A stretch of DNA of 64,000 nucleotides from the NCBI GenBank assembly GCA_965205845.1, contig CBDBIG010000004.1, positions 1 to 64,000 of the forward strand, read 5' to 3'. Source of the stretch: CBDBIG01 sp965205845 [NCBI: bacterium] (lineage in GTDB: Bacteria; SAR324). A program made the translations under genes and the position numbers. The notes under the pieces were generated by a model. The model was not told where the DNA came from. It ran no database searches and worked only from the letters and a program-made list of their open reading frames with translations. This document shows, in pieces, positions 17,066 to 26,542 of the stretch (the first letter of the stretch is position 1; each line of letters starts with the position of its first letter).

Positions 17066-18898
17066 ATGCGCATTGACACTAAAGATATAGCAGCAGAGCC
17101 CCATAAGGTTTACTTTAACCGCTGCACGGTCGCACTAAACACAGCAAACATCACTATAGCAGAGATTCCGGCGCGCAGTTTGGAGGAAGCACTGGGCGGT
17201 TTTGGGCGCACGTTTCCCTTTTTGGCTGAGCGCGATATTGACGATGCCTACAGCCCAGAAAACCCTTTGTTTATTACCACAGGCATGCTCACCAGTACCA
17301 ACGTAATGACGGGGTTGCGCACGTATTTTTCCGCTTATAGCCCCTTAAAGCACTCGAACAAGGGCTTGCCCAGTGCCATGTGGTCTGCGGGCAGCGGCAA
17401 GTTTGGCTCTAAACTACGCTTTACAGGGGTGGATGAAATTGTGCTTGAAGGCAGAGCCTCCACCCCCAGTGTATTGGTGCTAAAGAGCGGTGACGACGGC
17501 CCTGAGGTTTGGTTGCAATCTGCAGCGGATTTGGTGGGGCTCAATACCCACGAAAAAATAATGCAACTTCAAAAGCAGTTTCCCGATGCGCATTTTGCCT
17601 CGATTGGTCAGGCGGGTGAGGCATGGGAGAATAACCGCATGGCCTCGGTGGCTTTAAGCACAGAGAACCAGCTCAAATCGGGCGATGACAAGTGCCGCTA
17701 CGCAGGACGTGGTGGCATGGGATCGATGATGGGTTACAAAAATGTACTGGCCATTGTAGCCCAAGCCAAAGACGTGCTAGAGAAGTTGCAGCCCGCCGTG
17801 CGTGACGTTAATCGCACCGTAACAAAAGGCCCTGGGTCTGCCAAATTCCGTGAGGCAAACAAAGGCGGTGTGGGGGGTACCTGGACCAATTACGAACCCA
17901 TTCATGCCAAGCACGCCTTGCCCGAGAATAACTTTCGCCCCAAGGGGGACGAAACCCCGACCAAAATGTTTCGCTCAACGGTGGAAGAGAACTGGGTTAT
18001 TAAAGCAGAATCATGCTGGCGTTGCGGGATTCATTGTCATAAAAATGTGTACCGCAAGGGCGAGGATGGTAAAGCAGGTGCGTTTTTAGCCAAGTTTGAC
18101 TACGAACCCGTAAACTTACTGAGCACCAATTTGGGCATTCACGACCCAGAGCAGGCAGGGAATCTCATTCGTTTGGTCGATAATTTAGGCATGGACAATA
18201 TCTCGCTGGGGACCACGGTGGGTTACGTGCTTGAATACAACACACGCAACCCCAACAAACCCCTGCTAAACGGTGCCGTATTTGGCGAGTATCCAAAAAT
18301 TTACACCCTTATTGAGCAAACGGGTTTGGGCAACATGCCCGAAATAGGCGCCGGGGTGAAGCGCCTTTCAGAAAAGACGGGCGAACCAGGGTATGCCATG
18401 CATGTAAAAGGGCTCGAACTGCCCGCATATCTCCCTGACACCAACCCAGGATACCCATGGGCCATCGCAGGGGGGCATATGTCGATGGCTACTTTTTTGC
18501 TGTTGGTGATGACGGGTAAAACGGACATGGATTTTTGGGTGAAATCCATCACCCAAAGGGGGCTTTACCAAGTGCGTGATGATTTGCTGGGAATATGCAA
18601 GTTTTCGGGAATGACTGATCCTCAGCTCCTTGATGCCTTTACGGGTGCGACCAGTGCTACACTCACCAAGGAAGCCTTGCAAGGTGCTGTGCGTCGGGCG
18701 TATTTACGTGGCTTAAAATTAGAGCGTAAGCAAGGGTATCGCGATGCAGAGTATGCCTTGCCCGCTGAGGTTTTTGAGAACCCCAATCCCAATACCGATA
18801 CCCCCAATTTTGTTACGCCAGAGTTTTTTAGCGATTTGCAAAAACGGGTGTGGGGTGTGTTTAATCCCGAAATGGAAGCCTTGCCCCTGGTAAGTTAA
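17066..18898 (+). CDS. Aldehyde ferredoxin oxidoreductase family protein (tungsten enzyme)
   Basis: Oxidises aldehydes or related substrates with a bis-pterin tungsten cofactor and a 4Fe-4S cluster, passing electrons to ferredoxin. 610 aa. The cluster cysteines are seen: C317-x2-C320-x3-C324 (SCWRCGIHC) and C511 in LGICKFSG. The N-terminal AOR domain has STNVMTGLRTYFSAYSPLK in place of the better-known archaeal sequence, and GRGGMGSMMGYKNV, the pterin-binding segment, is clear near residue 215. Start ATG 17066 has CAAAGGAAAA upstream. The hexapeptide-repeat gene starts right after its stop. A tungstate transporter is encoded near 61 kb. Substrate unknown. Confidence 0.9.
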   Translation: MRIDTKDIAAEPHKVYFNRCTVALNTANITIAEIPARSLEEALGGFGRTFPFLAERDIDDAYSPENPLFITTGMLTSTNVMTGLRTYFSAYSPLKHSNKGLPSAMWSAGSGKFGSKLRFTGVDEIVLEGRASTPSVLVLKSGDDGPEVWLQSAADLVGLNTHEKIMQLQKQFPDAHFASIGQAGEAWENNRMASVALSTENQLKSGDDKCRYAGRGGMGSMMGYKNVLAIVAQAKDVLEKLQPAVRDVNRTVTKGPGSAKFREANKGGVGGTWTNYEPIHAKHALPENNFRPKGDETPTKMFRSTVEENWVIKAESCWRCGIHCHKNVYRKGEDGKAGAFLAKFDYEPVNLLSTNLGIHDPEQAGNLIRLVDNLGMDNISLGTTVGYVLEYNTRNPNKPLLNGAVFGEYPKIYTLIEQTGLGNMPEIGAGVKRLSEKTGEPGYAMHVKGLELPAYLPDTNPGYPWAIAGGHMSMATFLLLVMTGKTDMDFWVKSITQRGLYQVRDDLLGICKFSGMTDPQLLDAFTGATSATLTKEALQGAVRRAYLRGLKLERKQGYRDAEYALPAEVFENPNPNTDTPNFVTPEFFSDLQKRVWGVFNPEMEALPLVS

Positions 18899-20317
18899 AT
18901 GAATGAGGGGTGCATGGCCGGTGGTGCCCCTTTGCCAATGGACCGCAATGCCCCCTTTGCTTATGAGCCAGCCGTGCCAATGCCATTTAAGCCTCATCCA
19001 CCAAAAGCCATGTTGGTGCTACAACAAGCAGGTGTACATATGGTGGATCCTAGCCATGTGTGGATCGATAACAGCATCCCATTGAGTGCGATTGCAGCCC
19101 ATGCGGTGCTTTACCCTGGGGTGCGCATTGTGGGTGCCAGCAGCCGTGTGGATGCCTATGCCGTGTTGGGGGAAGGGGGCCCTGTTACGTTGGACAACAG
19201 TTGGGTGGGGGAAAAAGCCCAGGTGGGTCAGCTGGGTAGTGTCCACTTGCAGCACAGCACGGTAGGCCCACACAGCATATTGGGGGCGGGCAGTGCAGAA
19301 CACGCTGTATTTTTGGGCCGTGAGGTGAGCAATCACGGATATGATCAAGGGCACACCTGCGGTGTGGGCTTTAGGGTGCGTCGCGGCTCGTTGTATGAGG
19401 AAGATGCCAACAGTGCACAGTTTACCGATTGCAAAATGACCATTCTTTTTCCTTGGGTAACCCTAGGGGGGCACGTTAATTTTTGCGATACCTTGGTTAG
19501 TGGTGGCCACGGTTCAACACCAGGCCGGTTTAGCGAAATAGGCAGCGGCACGGTACATTTTAACTTTACCCCCCGCGGTGACAAAGCCACAGGTTCTTGC
19601 TTTGGCAACGTGCGCCAGGGTTTATTGCTAAACCAAGCACCGCTCTTCATTGGGGGAAACAGCAGTTTGATTGGCCCCTTACAAGCGGAGTTTGGCGCAC
19701 TTACGCCTGCAGTGGGTAACTATCGCAATGCATTAAAAAAAGGCTTTAACCCAGCCGTTAATCCAAGCGTTTCACAACCCAAGCGCAACTTTGACACGCG
19801 CATTTATGGTCAAGTGAAACGTGTTATTGCCAGCCAGGTACGCATGATTGCAGAACTGATGGTATTGCGCACATGGTATGTCCATATGCGTTTGCATGTG
19901 AGTGCAGGCTTTGGATCACGCCATGCGTTGTATCAACAAGGCGAGCGTGCCGTTTGCCTTAATATGGAGGAGCGCCTTGCGCAACTGCTGGCCATGGTAG
20001 ACCGCCTTGAGGGTTCTGTTGTTTTGCTTGAAAGCGACAACAAAGTGGCCCAGAACGATGTGCGCATCGTTCAGCAACGCAAGGCACTGGAACAACGCGG
20101 CGATATGGCAAAGGCCCTACAGCCGCTTGTACAAAGTAACCCCGACACAATGCTCCGCCCACCATCAGCCTTGCAAGAAGCATTGATGTGCCATTGGGAT
20201 GCCCAACGAGGCGTGTACACCAAGGCTGTGCAAGCCTTGGCAAAAAGCCATCAAACAGAGACCATGACTTGGCTTAAGGCGGTGTACGCACAAGCCCTGC
20301 CTCGCCATTTGCTTTAA
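18899..20317 (+). CDS. Left-handed beta-helix (GlmU C-domain-like) protein
   Basis: 472 aa. The central part is a series of hexapeptide-type turns (AHAVLYPGVRIVGASSRVD, SWVGEKAQVGQLGSV, STVGPHSILGAGSAEHAVF, GHVNFCDTLVSGGHG, PLFIGGNSSLIGP), as in acyltransferases and the C-domain of GlmU. The N-terminal nucleotidyltransferase fold of GlmU is missing. The last 150 residues are helical (MEERLAQLLAMVDRLEGSV). Its ATG touches the AOR stop, so the two are co-transcribed and probably translationally coupled. Whether it serves the AOR pathway or sugar metabolism is unknown. Confidence 0.6.
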   Translation: MNEGCMAGGAPLPMDRNAPFAYEPAVPMPFKPHPPKAMLVLQQAGVHMVDPSHVWIDNSIPLSAIAAHAVLYPGVRIVGASSRVDAYAVLGEGGPVTLDNSWVGEKAQVGQLGSVHLQHSTVGPHSILGAGSAEHAVFLGREVSNHGYDQGHTCGVGFRVRRGSLYEEDANSAQFTDCKMTILFPWVTLGGHVNFCDTLVSGGHGSTPGRFSEIGSGTVHFNFTPRGDKATGSCFGNVRQGLLLNQAPLFIGGNSSLIGPLQAEFGALTPAVGNYRNALKKGFNPAVNPSVSQPKRNFDTRIYGQVKRVIASQVRMIAELMVLRTWYVHMRLHVSAGFGSRHALYQQGERAVCLNMEERLAQLLAMVDRLEGSVVLLESDNKVAQNDVRIVQQRKALEQRGDMAKALQPLVQSNPDTMLRPPSALQEALMCHWDAQRGVYTKAVQALAKSHQTETMTWLKAVYAQALPRHLL

Positions 20318-20515
20318 AGCAACGCTTTGTGTTAGGCCTGCTGTACCGGGCTTGGCTGCCAAGCGGAGATTGTCCCTTTTTTTAAAACCCCTTGTGTGCC
20401 TTTAAGCGTGCCGTCTTATCTGTGCTGCGGTGACCTTTGGTGTGGGCAGAAATTCAGTATTTTCCTTATTTAAAAATCACCCCCTAAGCCCGTCTAAGCA
20501 CCTGTGTAGAGCGTT

Positions 20516-21166
20516 ATGGCACTCATTCAATTTGCAAGCGAAGAAAAAAAATACACCGAACTTTATCATTTGATGGTCGGTTGCGTTACCCCGCGCCCCA
20601 TTGGCTGGGTTTCGACCATCTCTGCCCAAGGCAGAGCCAATCTTGCCCCGTTTTCCTTTTTTAACGGGGTATCCCCCAATCCACCCTCCTTTGCTTTTTC
20701 ATCCCTTGATCGCCGTGATGGCAGCATGAAGGATACCGTTTCAAACCTGCGCGAGGTCCCCGAGTGCGTTATCCACATTGTAAGCGAAGAATTGGGTGCA
20801 CAAATGAATGAAACCAGCGCAGATTTTGATCACCGTGTGGATGAATTTGAAGAAAGTGGGCTTAAAGCCCTCCCTTCCCACAGCGTGAGCCCACCGCGTA
20901 TTGAAAACGCTTTGGCTGCTTTTGAATGCCGTGTGTCGCACCACCTACGCCTTGGGAGCCGGCCACCCCACGCCAGCCATGTGGTGGTTGAAGCTTTGTA
21001 TTGGCACCTTAATTCCAAAGTTGTAAACGACGACAACACCATTAACCCCGACGCCTTGCGCAGCCTCGGGCGCATGGGGAACATGGATTATACCCGCACC
21101 AACAAACGTTTTGCCATGTCTCGCCCCGTCATTTCTGCCAACGACCCACGCGCCATTCAAAAATAA
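20516..21166 (+). CDS. Flavin reductase family protein (FMN-binding split barrel)
   Basis: 216 aa. The N-terminal motif YHLMVGCVTPRPIGWVST and the following APFSFFNGVSPNPPSFAFS are typical of flavin reductase-like FMN-binding proteins. The middle CVIHIVSEELGAQMNETS and FDHRVDEFEESGL segments complete the family pattern. It likely reduces or binds FMN using NAD(P)H, or is an oxidoreductase of the same fold. It stands alone: 198 bases after the beta-helix gene and convergent with glcD. No ribosome binding site is obvious (GAGCGTT). Confidence 0.85.
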   Translation: MALIQFASEEKKYTELYHLMVGCVTPRPIGWVSTISAQGRANLAPFSFFNGVSPNPPSFAFSSLDRRDGSMKDTVSNLREVPECVIHIVSEELGAQMNETSADFDHRVDEFEESGLKALPSHSVSPPRIENALAAFECRVSHHLRLGSRPPHASHVVVEALYWHLNSKVVNDDNTINPDALRSLGRMGNMDYTRTNKRFAMSRPVISANDPRAIQK

Positions 21167-21747
21167 AGGGCTCGTTTTTTAGCTAAACGGTGATAGATCA
21201 CCCCTTTGCCCGTGTTTTGTGTGGAATGCGTGGTGCACGCCCGAGACAATAGATACTGGGGTTGTTGGGATGCGCAAGAGCTGGGGCGGGGTTGCCTGTG
21301 GTCTTGGGCAAAATCTGCCAAACTGGGGCGTTGTAACGATCGGTTAGCCTTGTTCCACCATGTGCTACCCCAATCAAGCAGGGACCCACGCAGGTCTAAG
21401 CGAGCAAATTGGGGATTGCGCTGTTAGTGGCATCCTGCGCTTTAAGGCGTCTTTGCGGTCCATCACCCCTAGCAAGCTGGCGTTGGTCGGGGTTCTAATT
21501 GGCAGATCGTGTTGTCTAGTACCCAGCCCAAACGAGCCTTAGTATGGCTGAGTAAACCCCCCGGTGGTAAAAAAACCTTGGCCGTGGATAGCAGCAAAAG
21601 CCTTGGCCATCACCCCCCCCCCCCCCTTGATTTCCAAGAGAGGGAAGTAAGGGTGTGCCAGGGCACAAAGGCATTCATACCAACCCAGCACCCCTCACAG
21701 CGATTTTAAAATTGCCTTTTAATAAGCAACTGCTGAACTGGTTTGGG
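21167..21747. other. Convergent intergenic region with a C14 tract
   Basis: No gene is recognised. An uninterrupted run of 14 C lies at 21613-21626. Small frames on both strands lack start signals and domain patterns. Being between convergent genes it should hold terminators, but I find no hairpin followed by a T run. Confidence 0.5.
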
Positions 21748-23232
21748 CTAAAAATGCTCCAAGTCGGGACGCGGCAGCTGCCCTTTGTGAACGTGCATGC
21801 GCCCTCCCTCTGCGCAGCGCCGGAGGACGGGAAACACTTTCCCTGGGTTCAGCAGACCATGCACGTCAAAGCTGCATTTTACCCGCTGCATGGCATCCAA
21901 ATCCACTTGATCGAACTGGTAGTCCATCAAACTTTTCTTTTCAATGCCTATCCCATGCTCGCCACTTAGCACACCGCCCAAATCGACGCAAAGTTTCAAA
22001 ATTTCTTCACCCAAGGCTTCGGCTCTTTCCAGTTCCCCCTTGCCCTCATTATATAATACCAAAGGGTGTAAATTGCCATCGCCTGCATGAAAAACATTGG
22101 CCACACGCAAGCCGTATTTTTTAGACAACGCCTCAATCCCGCGTAAAGCAGCGGCTAAGGTCCGCCTTGGAATGGAGCCATCAATGCAATAATAATCAGG
22201 GCTAATGCGCGCCATGGCAGGAAATGCAGCCTTCCGCCCTTTCCACAAGCGCAAGCGCTCATCCTCACTGGTCGAAACCCGCATGCTGCTCGCGCCAGCT
22301 TGCTTTAAAATGGTGCTGGCTTCCTCAATTTGTTGTTCTACCTCCAAAGGGTGCCCGTCGAGTTCCACCAGCAAAATGGCTTGGGCATCCATGGGGTAGC
22401 CCGCCTTGGCAAAGGACTCGGTGGCTTGAATGGAAAAATGGTCCATAATCTCCATCCCCGCGGGAATCATCCCCGCTGATATCACCGCACCTACGGCCGA
22501 GCCGGCCTCTTCCACGCTCTCGAAAGCGGCCAAAATGGCGCGCGCCAGCAGAGGCTTGGGTAGTAGGCGCACAACGACCTGGGTAATAATTCCTAGCAAC
22601 CCTTCAGATCCTGTCAGGATTCCCATGAGGTCAAAGCCGTTGTCATCCAGCATTTTGCCACCAACCCGCAACACCTCGCCTTCGGCGGTAACCACCTCAA
22701 GGGCGAGTAAATTATTGGTGGTAACCCCATATTTTAGGCAATGTACGCCGCCCGAATTTTCGGCAACATTGCCCCCAATCGAGCAGGCAATTTGGCTCGA
22801 AGGATCAGGGGCATAATACAAGCCGTGGTGCGCAACGGCTTGGCTAATGGCAAGGTTGGTCACCCCTGGCTCTACGGTAGCACAGCGGTTCTCAAGGTCA
22901 ATTTCCACAATGCGTTTCATGCGCGAAAGGGCGATGGTTACGCCGTCTCCCATGGGCAAGGCCCCGCCCGATAGCCCCGTGCCAGCACCCCACGGCACCA
23001 CGGGAATACGTTGCTGATGCAACACCTTCATCACCTGGGACACTTGGGCTGTGTTGCGTGGCAATACCACTACCATGGGGGTTTGGCGATAGGCTGCCAA
23101 CGCATCACACTGAAATGCAAGCATGTCATCTTCTGTCGACAACACGGCATCTTTAGGCAGCACTTTGTGTAAGGACTTTACCACTTGGGCACGTTTGTCT
23201 AAGCGGTCGGGGTCTGCTTGAGGTAATTGCAT
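21748..23232 (-). CDS. glcD: Glycolate oxidase subunit GlcD (FAD-linked oxidase)
   Basis: Oxidises glycolate to glyoxylate with FAD. 494 aa, full length. The FAD-binding PCMH domain is clear: VVVLPRNTAQVSQV, PVVPWGAGTGLSGGALP near residue 80, ATVEPGVTN, SSQIACSIGGNVAENSGGVHCLKYG near 145 (read in two pieces). The C-terminal FAD oxidase domain has NVFHAGDGNLHPLVLY and the SGEHGIGIEKK motif near 430. GlcE and GlcF are not next to it, so partners must lie elsewhere or the protein acts as a lone D-2-hydroxyacid dehydrogenase such as a D-lactate enzyme. The neighbours garR/glxR and hyi favour glycolate. Confidence 0.9.
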   Translation of the reverse strand: MQLPQADPDRLDKRAQVVKSLHKVLPKDAVLSTEDDMLAFQCDALAAYRQTPMVVVLPRNTAQVSQVMKVLHQQRIPVVPWGAGTGLSGGALPMGDGVTIALSRMKRIVEIDLENRCATVEPGVTNLAISQAVAHHGLYYAPDPSSQIACSIGGNVAENSGGVHCLKYGVTTNNLLALEVVTAEGEVLRVGGKMLDDNGFDLMGILTGSEGLLGIITQVVVRLLPKPLLARAILAAFESVEEAGSAVGAVISAGMIPAGMEIMDHFSIQATESFAKAGYPMDAQAILLVELDGHPLEVEQQIEEASTILKQAGASSMRVSTSEDERLRLWKGRKAAFPAMARISPDYYCIDGSIPRRTLAAALRGIEALSKKYGLRVANVFHAGDGNLHPLVLYNEGKGELERAEALGEEILKLCVDLGGVLSGEHGIGIEKKSLMDYQFDQVDLDAMQRVKCSFDVHGLLNPGKVFPVLRRCAEGGRMHVHKGQLPRPDLEHF

Positions 23233-23258
23233 GGGGTGTTTTTAAAGCCTTTAGGTCT

Positions 23259-23849
23259 TTATTTCTCCTTTTTACTCAATATTTTGCCCAGGCGAGTACG
23301 GGCCAGTTGTTTGGCACTTTGCAATTCATTTTTCGACATGCGTACCTCCAATTGTTCACGCCACACGCGGGCTTCGGTGGTGCTCCAATGCGTATTGCCC
23401 AGCAACGACGAATCTTTGCCTGCCTCTGCAAGATTGAACCATGCGTAAGCCTCAACTCGGTTCATTTCTTCTCCCAAACCGCCCACATACAAAACCCCTA
23501 AGCGCAGTTGGGAGAGAACATCACCCGCAAGGGCTGCTTTCTTCATCCATTGAATGCCCTCGTCGGTGTTGGCTTTGGCTTTGTACAGGCCACGGTAAAG
23601 CACTTCGCCTAGGGTGACTTGGGCTTTAAAATGCCCCTGGGTGGCTGCTTTGCGGAGCAATTCCACGGCAAACTCAGGATCGGTCAAGACATCCTTACCT
23701 CCTTTAAAGCTGCGCATCCCCAAGGTGTATTGTGCCTTTGCATCCCCGGCGTCGGCACGTTCCATCAACTTATTGGTCGAGGTGGTGAGGCATCCACCAA
23801 GCCCCGTATGCATCAGAGCCAGTGCCATCACCAAAACGGCACGCTTCAT
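23259..23849 (-). CDS. Sel1-repeat lipoprotein
   Basis: From ATG 23849 the protein is 196 aa with a lipoprotein signal (MKRAVLVMALALMHTGLGGC, lipobox LGGC); the frame is open to 23921, but that extension would bury the signal. It contains about four Sel1/TPR-like repeats (GDAKAQYTLGMRSF, GHFKAQVTLGEVLY, GDVLSQLRLGVLYV, then EAYAWFNLAEAG). Such solenoids bind proteins or peptides in the periplasm. It sits between glcD and the GarR/GlxR-type gene on the same strand. Its function there is unknown. Confidence 0.8.
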   Translation of the reverse strand: MKRAVLVMALALMHTGLGGCLTTSTNKLMERADAGDAKAQYTLGMRSFKGGKDVLTDPEFAVELLRKAATQGHFKAQVTLGEVLYRGLYKAKANTDEGIQWMKKAALAGDVLSQLRLGVLYVGGLGEEMNRVEAYAWFNLAEAGKDSSLLGNTHWSTTEARVWREQLEVRMSKNELQSAKQLARTRLGKILSKKEK

Positions 23850-24016
23850 ACTGCCTAGTTTGGTCAGAAAAAACCTCTGCCGAGTCAAAAACCCGCCTCT
23901 CGGTTGGTTTGTTTGCATCAAAACCCCTTATGCTACGTTGTTGTCATCGCCTCGCAAAATCTACTGGCCAATGTATCTCATATCCTTAACGTACTTGCCC
24001 TCGATTGAATGGCTTT

Positions 24017-24904
24017 TTAGCTGCCCAGCTGATGGTCTACCATGCGTTCAAGAGCTGTCACCAGCGCAGAATGGTCTAATTCAGCACCGCCGTGAGCACA
24101 CACAGAGTTATACAATTCTTGCACAAGGGCGGTATTGGGCAATGCCACGCACATTGCCTTCGCAGCACTTAAGGCATTGTTAAGGTCCTTTTGTTGATGG
24201 CGAATGCGAAACCCTGGGTTGAAGCTGCGCTTGATCATTCGCTCACCGTGCAGTTCCAAAATACGGCTTTGGGCAAAGCCACCCAACAAGGCTTGGCGTA
24301 CATTTTCGGGATTCGCCCCCGCTTTCGAGGCAAATAGCAAGGCCTCGCTTACCGCTTGGATGGTTAAAGCCACAATAATTTGATTGGCCACTTTGGCCGT
24401 TTGACCATCGCCGACACCACCCACGAGGGTAATATTTTTACCCATCAATTCGAAGTAAGGTTTGATCTGCGTAAATACCTGCTCTTTGCCCCCCACCATA
24501 ATAGTCAATGCAGCATTTTCAGCCCCTACCTGCCCGCCCGATACCGGTGCATCCAGCATTTCAACCCCTTTTTTGGCCAAAACCGCCGCAAAGCGTTTGG
24601 TGGCCACGGGAGAAATCGAACTCATATCCACCAGCGTTTTTCCTGATGCCAAGCCCTCGTTCACCCCATTCGTATCAAACAACGCCTGCTCGACATCGGG
24701 GGTATCTGGGACAATCATAAAAACGATGTCCGATTTTTCTGCCACTTCTTTGGGGCTGCCACAAGCCACACCACCTTGGGCAACCGCCGCCGTAACGGCC
24801 TCTGCACTCACATCGTAAACATGCACCGTGTTGCCCGCTTTGCATAAATGTCCGCTCATGGGCCTGCCCATAATGCCCACCCCAATAAACCCTAAATTCC
24901 CCAT
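24017..24904 (-). CDS. garR: 2-hydroxy-3-oxopropionate (tartronate semialdehyde) reductase
   Basis: Reduces tartronate semialdehyde to D-glycerate with NAD(P)H in glyoxylate use. 295 aa, beta-hydroxyacid dehydrogenase family. The Rossmann motif GFIGVGIMGRPMSGHL opens the protein, followed by MIVPDTPDVEQALF, the substrate-binding DAPVSGGQVGAENAAL (about residue 118) and the catalytic lysine in GQTAKVANQIIVAL (about 170). The GarR/GlxR branch is suggested by FNPGFRIRHQQKDLNNAL. Near glcD and hyi, this completes most of a glycerate route. Another 3-hydroxyacid substrate is possible. Confidence 0.85.
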   Translation of the reverse strand: MGNLGFIGVGIMGRPMSGHLCKAGNTVHVYDVSAEAVTAAVAQGGVACGSPKEVAEKSDIVFMIVPDTPDVEQALFDTNGVNEGLASGKTLVDMSSISPVATKRFAAVLAKKGVEMLDAPVSGGQVGAENAALTIMVGGKEQVFTQIKPYFELMGKNITLVGGVGDGQTAKVANQIIVALTIQAVSEALLFASKAGANPENVRQALLGGFAQSRILELHGERMIKRSFNPGFRIRHQQKDLNNALSAAKAMCVALPNTALVQELYNSVCAHGGAELDHSALVTALERMVDHQLGS

Positions 24905-25422
24905 GGTATTTTAACCGTCCCTTGTGCCAAAAAATGCAATAATCAAGAAAAATCACCTGCCTCCTTTAAACACATTTTGCCTCTTTACGCAAGGGCATAT
25001 GCACGATTAGCGGGCAAAGCGCATCTGCCTTCATCAAAGCACAAAAAACACCCCATCCACGGTTTTATTCAATGCTGCGGGTAAAGCAGCCGGATTGCCC
25101 ACTTCCTATTTTAAAGGCTAGGAATACCTTGCTCGTCGCATCGAGATAGGTAGGCTTATAGGGCGGGTGTTTTTTAGAATAAAAAAGGCCGTGTCAGGAA
25201 TTTTGGTGCATCCCAAAGGCGTGCAAGGATTTGTAACCTGTCGCCAAGCAAACCTTAAGCGCACACGTTCGCAAGAGCGCGGCAAGACACCGTTTTTTCT
25301 ACCCGCAGCACAGCCACTGGCACATGAGTTTGCAAAAAACAAGGCTCCAAGTACGCATACCCTCAACTAAGAAGAGATGGTCCGCACTTAAAAACAAAGC
25401 ATTGAGGCAAGGAGGGTCAAGG
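24905..25422. other. Intergenic region, no recognised gene
   Basis: Both flanking genes are on the minus strand. A plus-strand frame at 25167-25370 begins with GTG, has no ribosome binding site and no recognisable family. I see no clear terminator or repeat. Confidence 0.4.
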
Positions 25423-26340
25423 CTATTTTGCGCCTTTAAGCCGAAATTCTTTAGCCATTTGAACCGCATCCTTGCGCTGTTTTGGAGTGAGGAGACCGGA
25501 GATGCGATCTCTCCCCCTTTTGGCGAGGGCATTCCCCTGTGAGGCTGCCAGATTCAGGTATACATGGGCGCGGATTAAATCTCGTCTGCCGCCATCCCCA
25601 CTGGCCAGCATAATGCCCGTCAATGCTTGCGCGTTCACATGCCCTTGGCGTGCAGCGCGCAGATATAAATCAAGTGCTTTGGCAAGGTTTTTTTTGACCC
25701 CTTGACCTTTCTCGTACAAAACACCCAGGTTGTATTGGGCTTTGGCATAGCCCTTTTTAGCGGCTTTGTTGTACCATTTGCGGGCGAGGCGATGGCTAAC
25801 GGTCACCCCTTTGCCATGGTGATAGATGAGACCCACGTTAAACTGTGCACCCGTATGCCCTTGCTTTGCTGACTTAAGGTACCACTTGCGCGCGGTCGAA
25901 AAACTTTGCCCAACGACACCCTTGTGACCATGGTAATACAGCACACCCAACAAAAATTGGGCATCTGCATTGCCTTCTTTGGCCGCTGCATCAAGCCATT
26001 TTTTGGCTTCCTTCACATTTACCGCACCCCCTTTACCCTCAAATAACATGGCGGCGTAAAGGTATTGGGCTTCCACATGCCCCCCTTGGGCGGCTTTGCC
26101 ATACCATTGGCGCGCCTTGGCAAGGTCTTTCTTTTGCTCTGGGGTGTTGCCATGATAGCTCAGTGCCAGCAAGTACTGCGACCTGTTGTCACCTAACTTG
26201 GCTTTTTGCGCAATGCCATCAAGGGCACTTTGGGCATGGGTGACGGAGGTTGCAAGCATCAACGCTATGGACAGCACTGCAGTGCCCAGTACTCTTTGAT
26301 GGCAAGTAGGGTTTGCAAGTCGCGCAATGTTTTTCAGCAT
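25423..26340 (-). CDS. Secreted Sel1-repeat protein
   Basis: From ATG 26340 the protein is 305 aa with a Sec signal peptide (VLSIALMLATSVTHAQS, cleavage after HA). About six Sel1 repeats of 36 residues follow, for example GHVEAQYLYAAMLFEGKG, GNADAQFLLGVLYYHG, GHTGAQFNVGLIYHHGKG, GYAKAQYNLGVLYEKGQG and GHVNAQALTGIMLASGDG. The last part matches the first Sel1 protein (AHVYLNLAASQGNALA), so the two may be paralogues. Probably a periplasmic protein scaffold. It lies between the garR and hyi genes on the same strand. Confidence 0.85.
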   Translation of the reverse strand: MLKNIARLANPTCHQRVLGTAVLSIALMLATSVTHAQSALDGIAQKAKLGDNRSQYLLALSYHGNTPEQKKDLAKARQWYGKAAQGGHVEAQYLYAAMLFEGKGGAVNVKEAKKWLDAAAKEGNADAQFLLGVLYYHGHKGVVGQSFSTARKWYLKSAKQGHTGAQFNVGLIYHHGKGVTVSHRLARKWYNKAAKKGYAKAQYNLGVLYEKGQGVKKNLAKALDLYLRAARQGHVNAQALTGIMLASGDGGRRDLIRAHVYLNLAASQGNALAKRGRDRISGLLTPKQRKDAVQMAKEFRLKGAK

Positions 26341-26542
26341 AAAATTTTCTTTAATAATGGTGTTTTTAACCACAAAACTATGGGTGGTTTTTCACAAAAA
26401 AAGAGACTTGTTAAGACCACAACGTGGCCCTAGTAGAGATGGCTTTTGGCATACAAGCGCACCTCATCTTTGCCCCCCATTCTAACAGTATTCCATGGAA
26501 TGCCTCCTTAGTAAAATATTTACTGCACGCAGAAAAACAGTT

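Noticed and set aside
25167-25370. Plus-strand 67-codon frame between garR and the Sel1 gene
   Set aside because: GTG start without ribosome binding site, no recognisable domain, opposite strand to its neighbours.
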